Shown here: piece after piece, positions 63,946-64,000 of the stretch
Numbering within the stretch: position 1 is the stretch's first letter
Layout: every line of letters begins with the position of its first letter
NCBI GenBank assembly: GCA_009617715.1
Contig: VTFK01000032.1
Location: forward strand, 744,001 to 808,000
Direction of reading: 5' to 3'
DNA length: 64,000 nt
DNA from: Plectrocnemia conspersa
Taxonomy: Eukaryota > Arthropoda > Insecta > Trichoptera > Polycentropodidae
Made by a program: the position numbers and the translations under genes
The notes under the pieces: model-generated
Seen by the model: only the letters and a program-made list of their open reading frames with translations
Database searches by the model: none
What the model was told of the DNA's origin: nothing

Positions 63946-64000
63946 CTGTAATTTTAGTTAAAACAACAAACATTAAATGTGAAAAAATATACTGTGATAG

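Overview
The window reads as insect nuclear DNA: AT-rich, with short GT-AG introns inside gene bodies (66-82 nt in the HDAC4 catalytic region), long repeat-filled introns elsewhere, and insect-type mobile elements (jockey-like LINEs, hAT, Tc1/mariner, tRNA-derived SINEs). No bacterial-style operon, CRISPR array, rRNA or intact tRNA gene was seen. The species cannot be named from the sequence alone.

Layout. (1) 1-14,709, plus strand: the 3' part of a class IIa histone deacetylase gene (HDAC4/5/7/9 type). Fourteen exons give about 946 residues, from the Gln-rich MEF2-binding region to the natural stop; the N-terminal exons lie upstream of the window. (2) 19,619-22,438, plus strand: a complete seven-exon USP30-type deubiquitinase with an N-terminal membrane anchor. 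It has two one-base frame breaks, both at homopolymers. (3) 24,870 to at least 63,945, minus strand: a smoothelin-like gene with a C-terminal calponin-homology (CH) domain, a giant disordered exon, a smoothelin motif, and one more N-terminal exon about 30 kb upstream. It is tail-to-tail with USP30, and its 5' end lies beyond the right edge.

The 30-kb smoothelin intron (33,981-63,808) holds most of the accessory material: two young 5'-truncated LINE copies, older LINE fragments, SINE pieces, a fold-back/MITE-like family, two degenerate tandem-repeat fields, a pair of identical GC palindromes, and GC-richer islands. The best island (41,370-41,608) has a minus-strand TATA box, a CArG-like site and a consensus splice donor, so it looks like an internal promoter with an alternative first exon. 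The last HDAC4 intron carries an internally deleted hAT element with a perfect 8-bp target duplication, nested in an older repeat.

The three genes need not act in one pathway: HDAC4 is a signal-controlled transcriptional co-repressor working with MEF2, USP30 is a mitochondrial outer-membrane deubiquitinase, and smoothelin-like proteins bind actin in contractile cells. HDAC4 and smoothelin share a muscle theme, but linkage alone proves nothing. I did not find a convincing new multi-gene system. The observations most worth checking are the internal smoothelin promoter, the conserved 3' hairpin of the LINE family, the GC palindrome pair, and the three homopolymer frame breaks in otherwise healthy genes.
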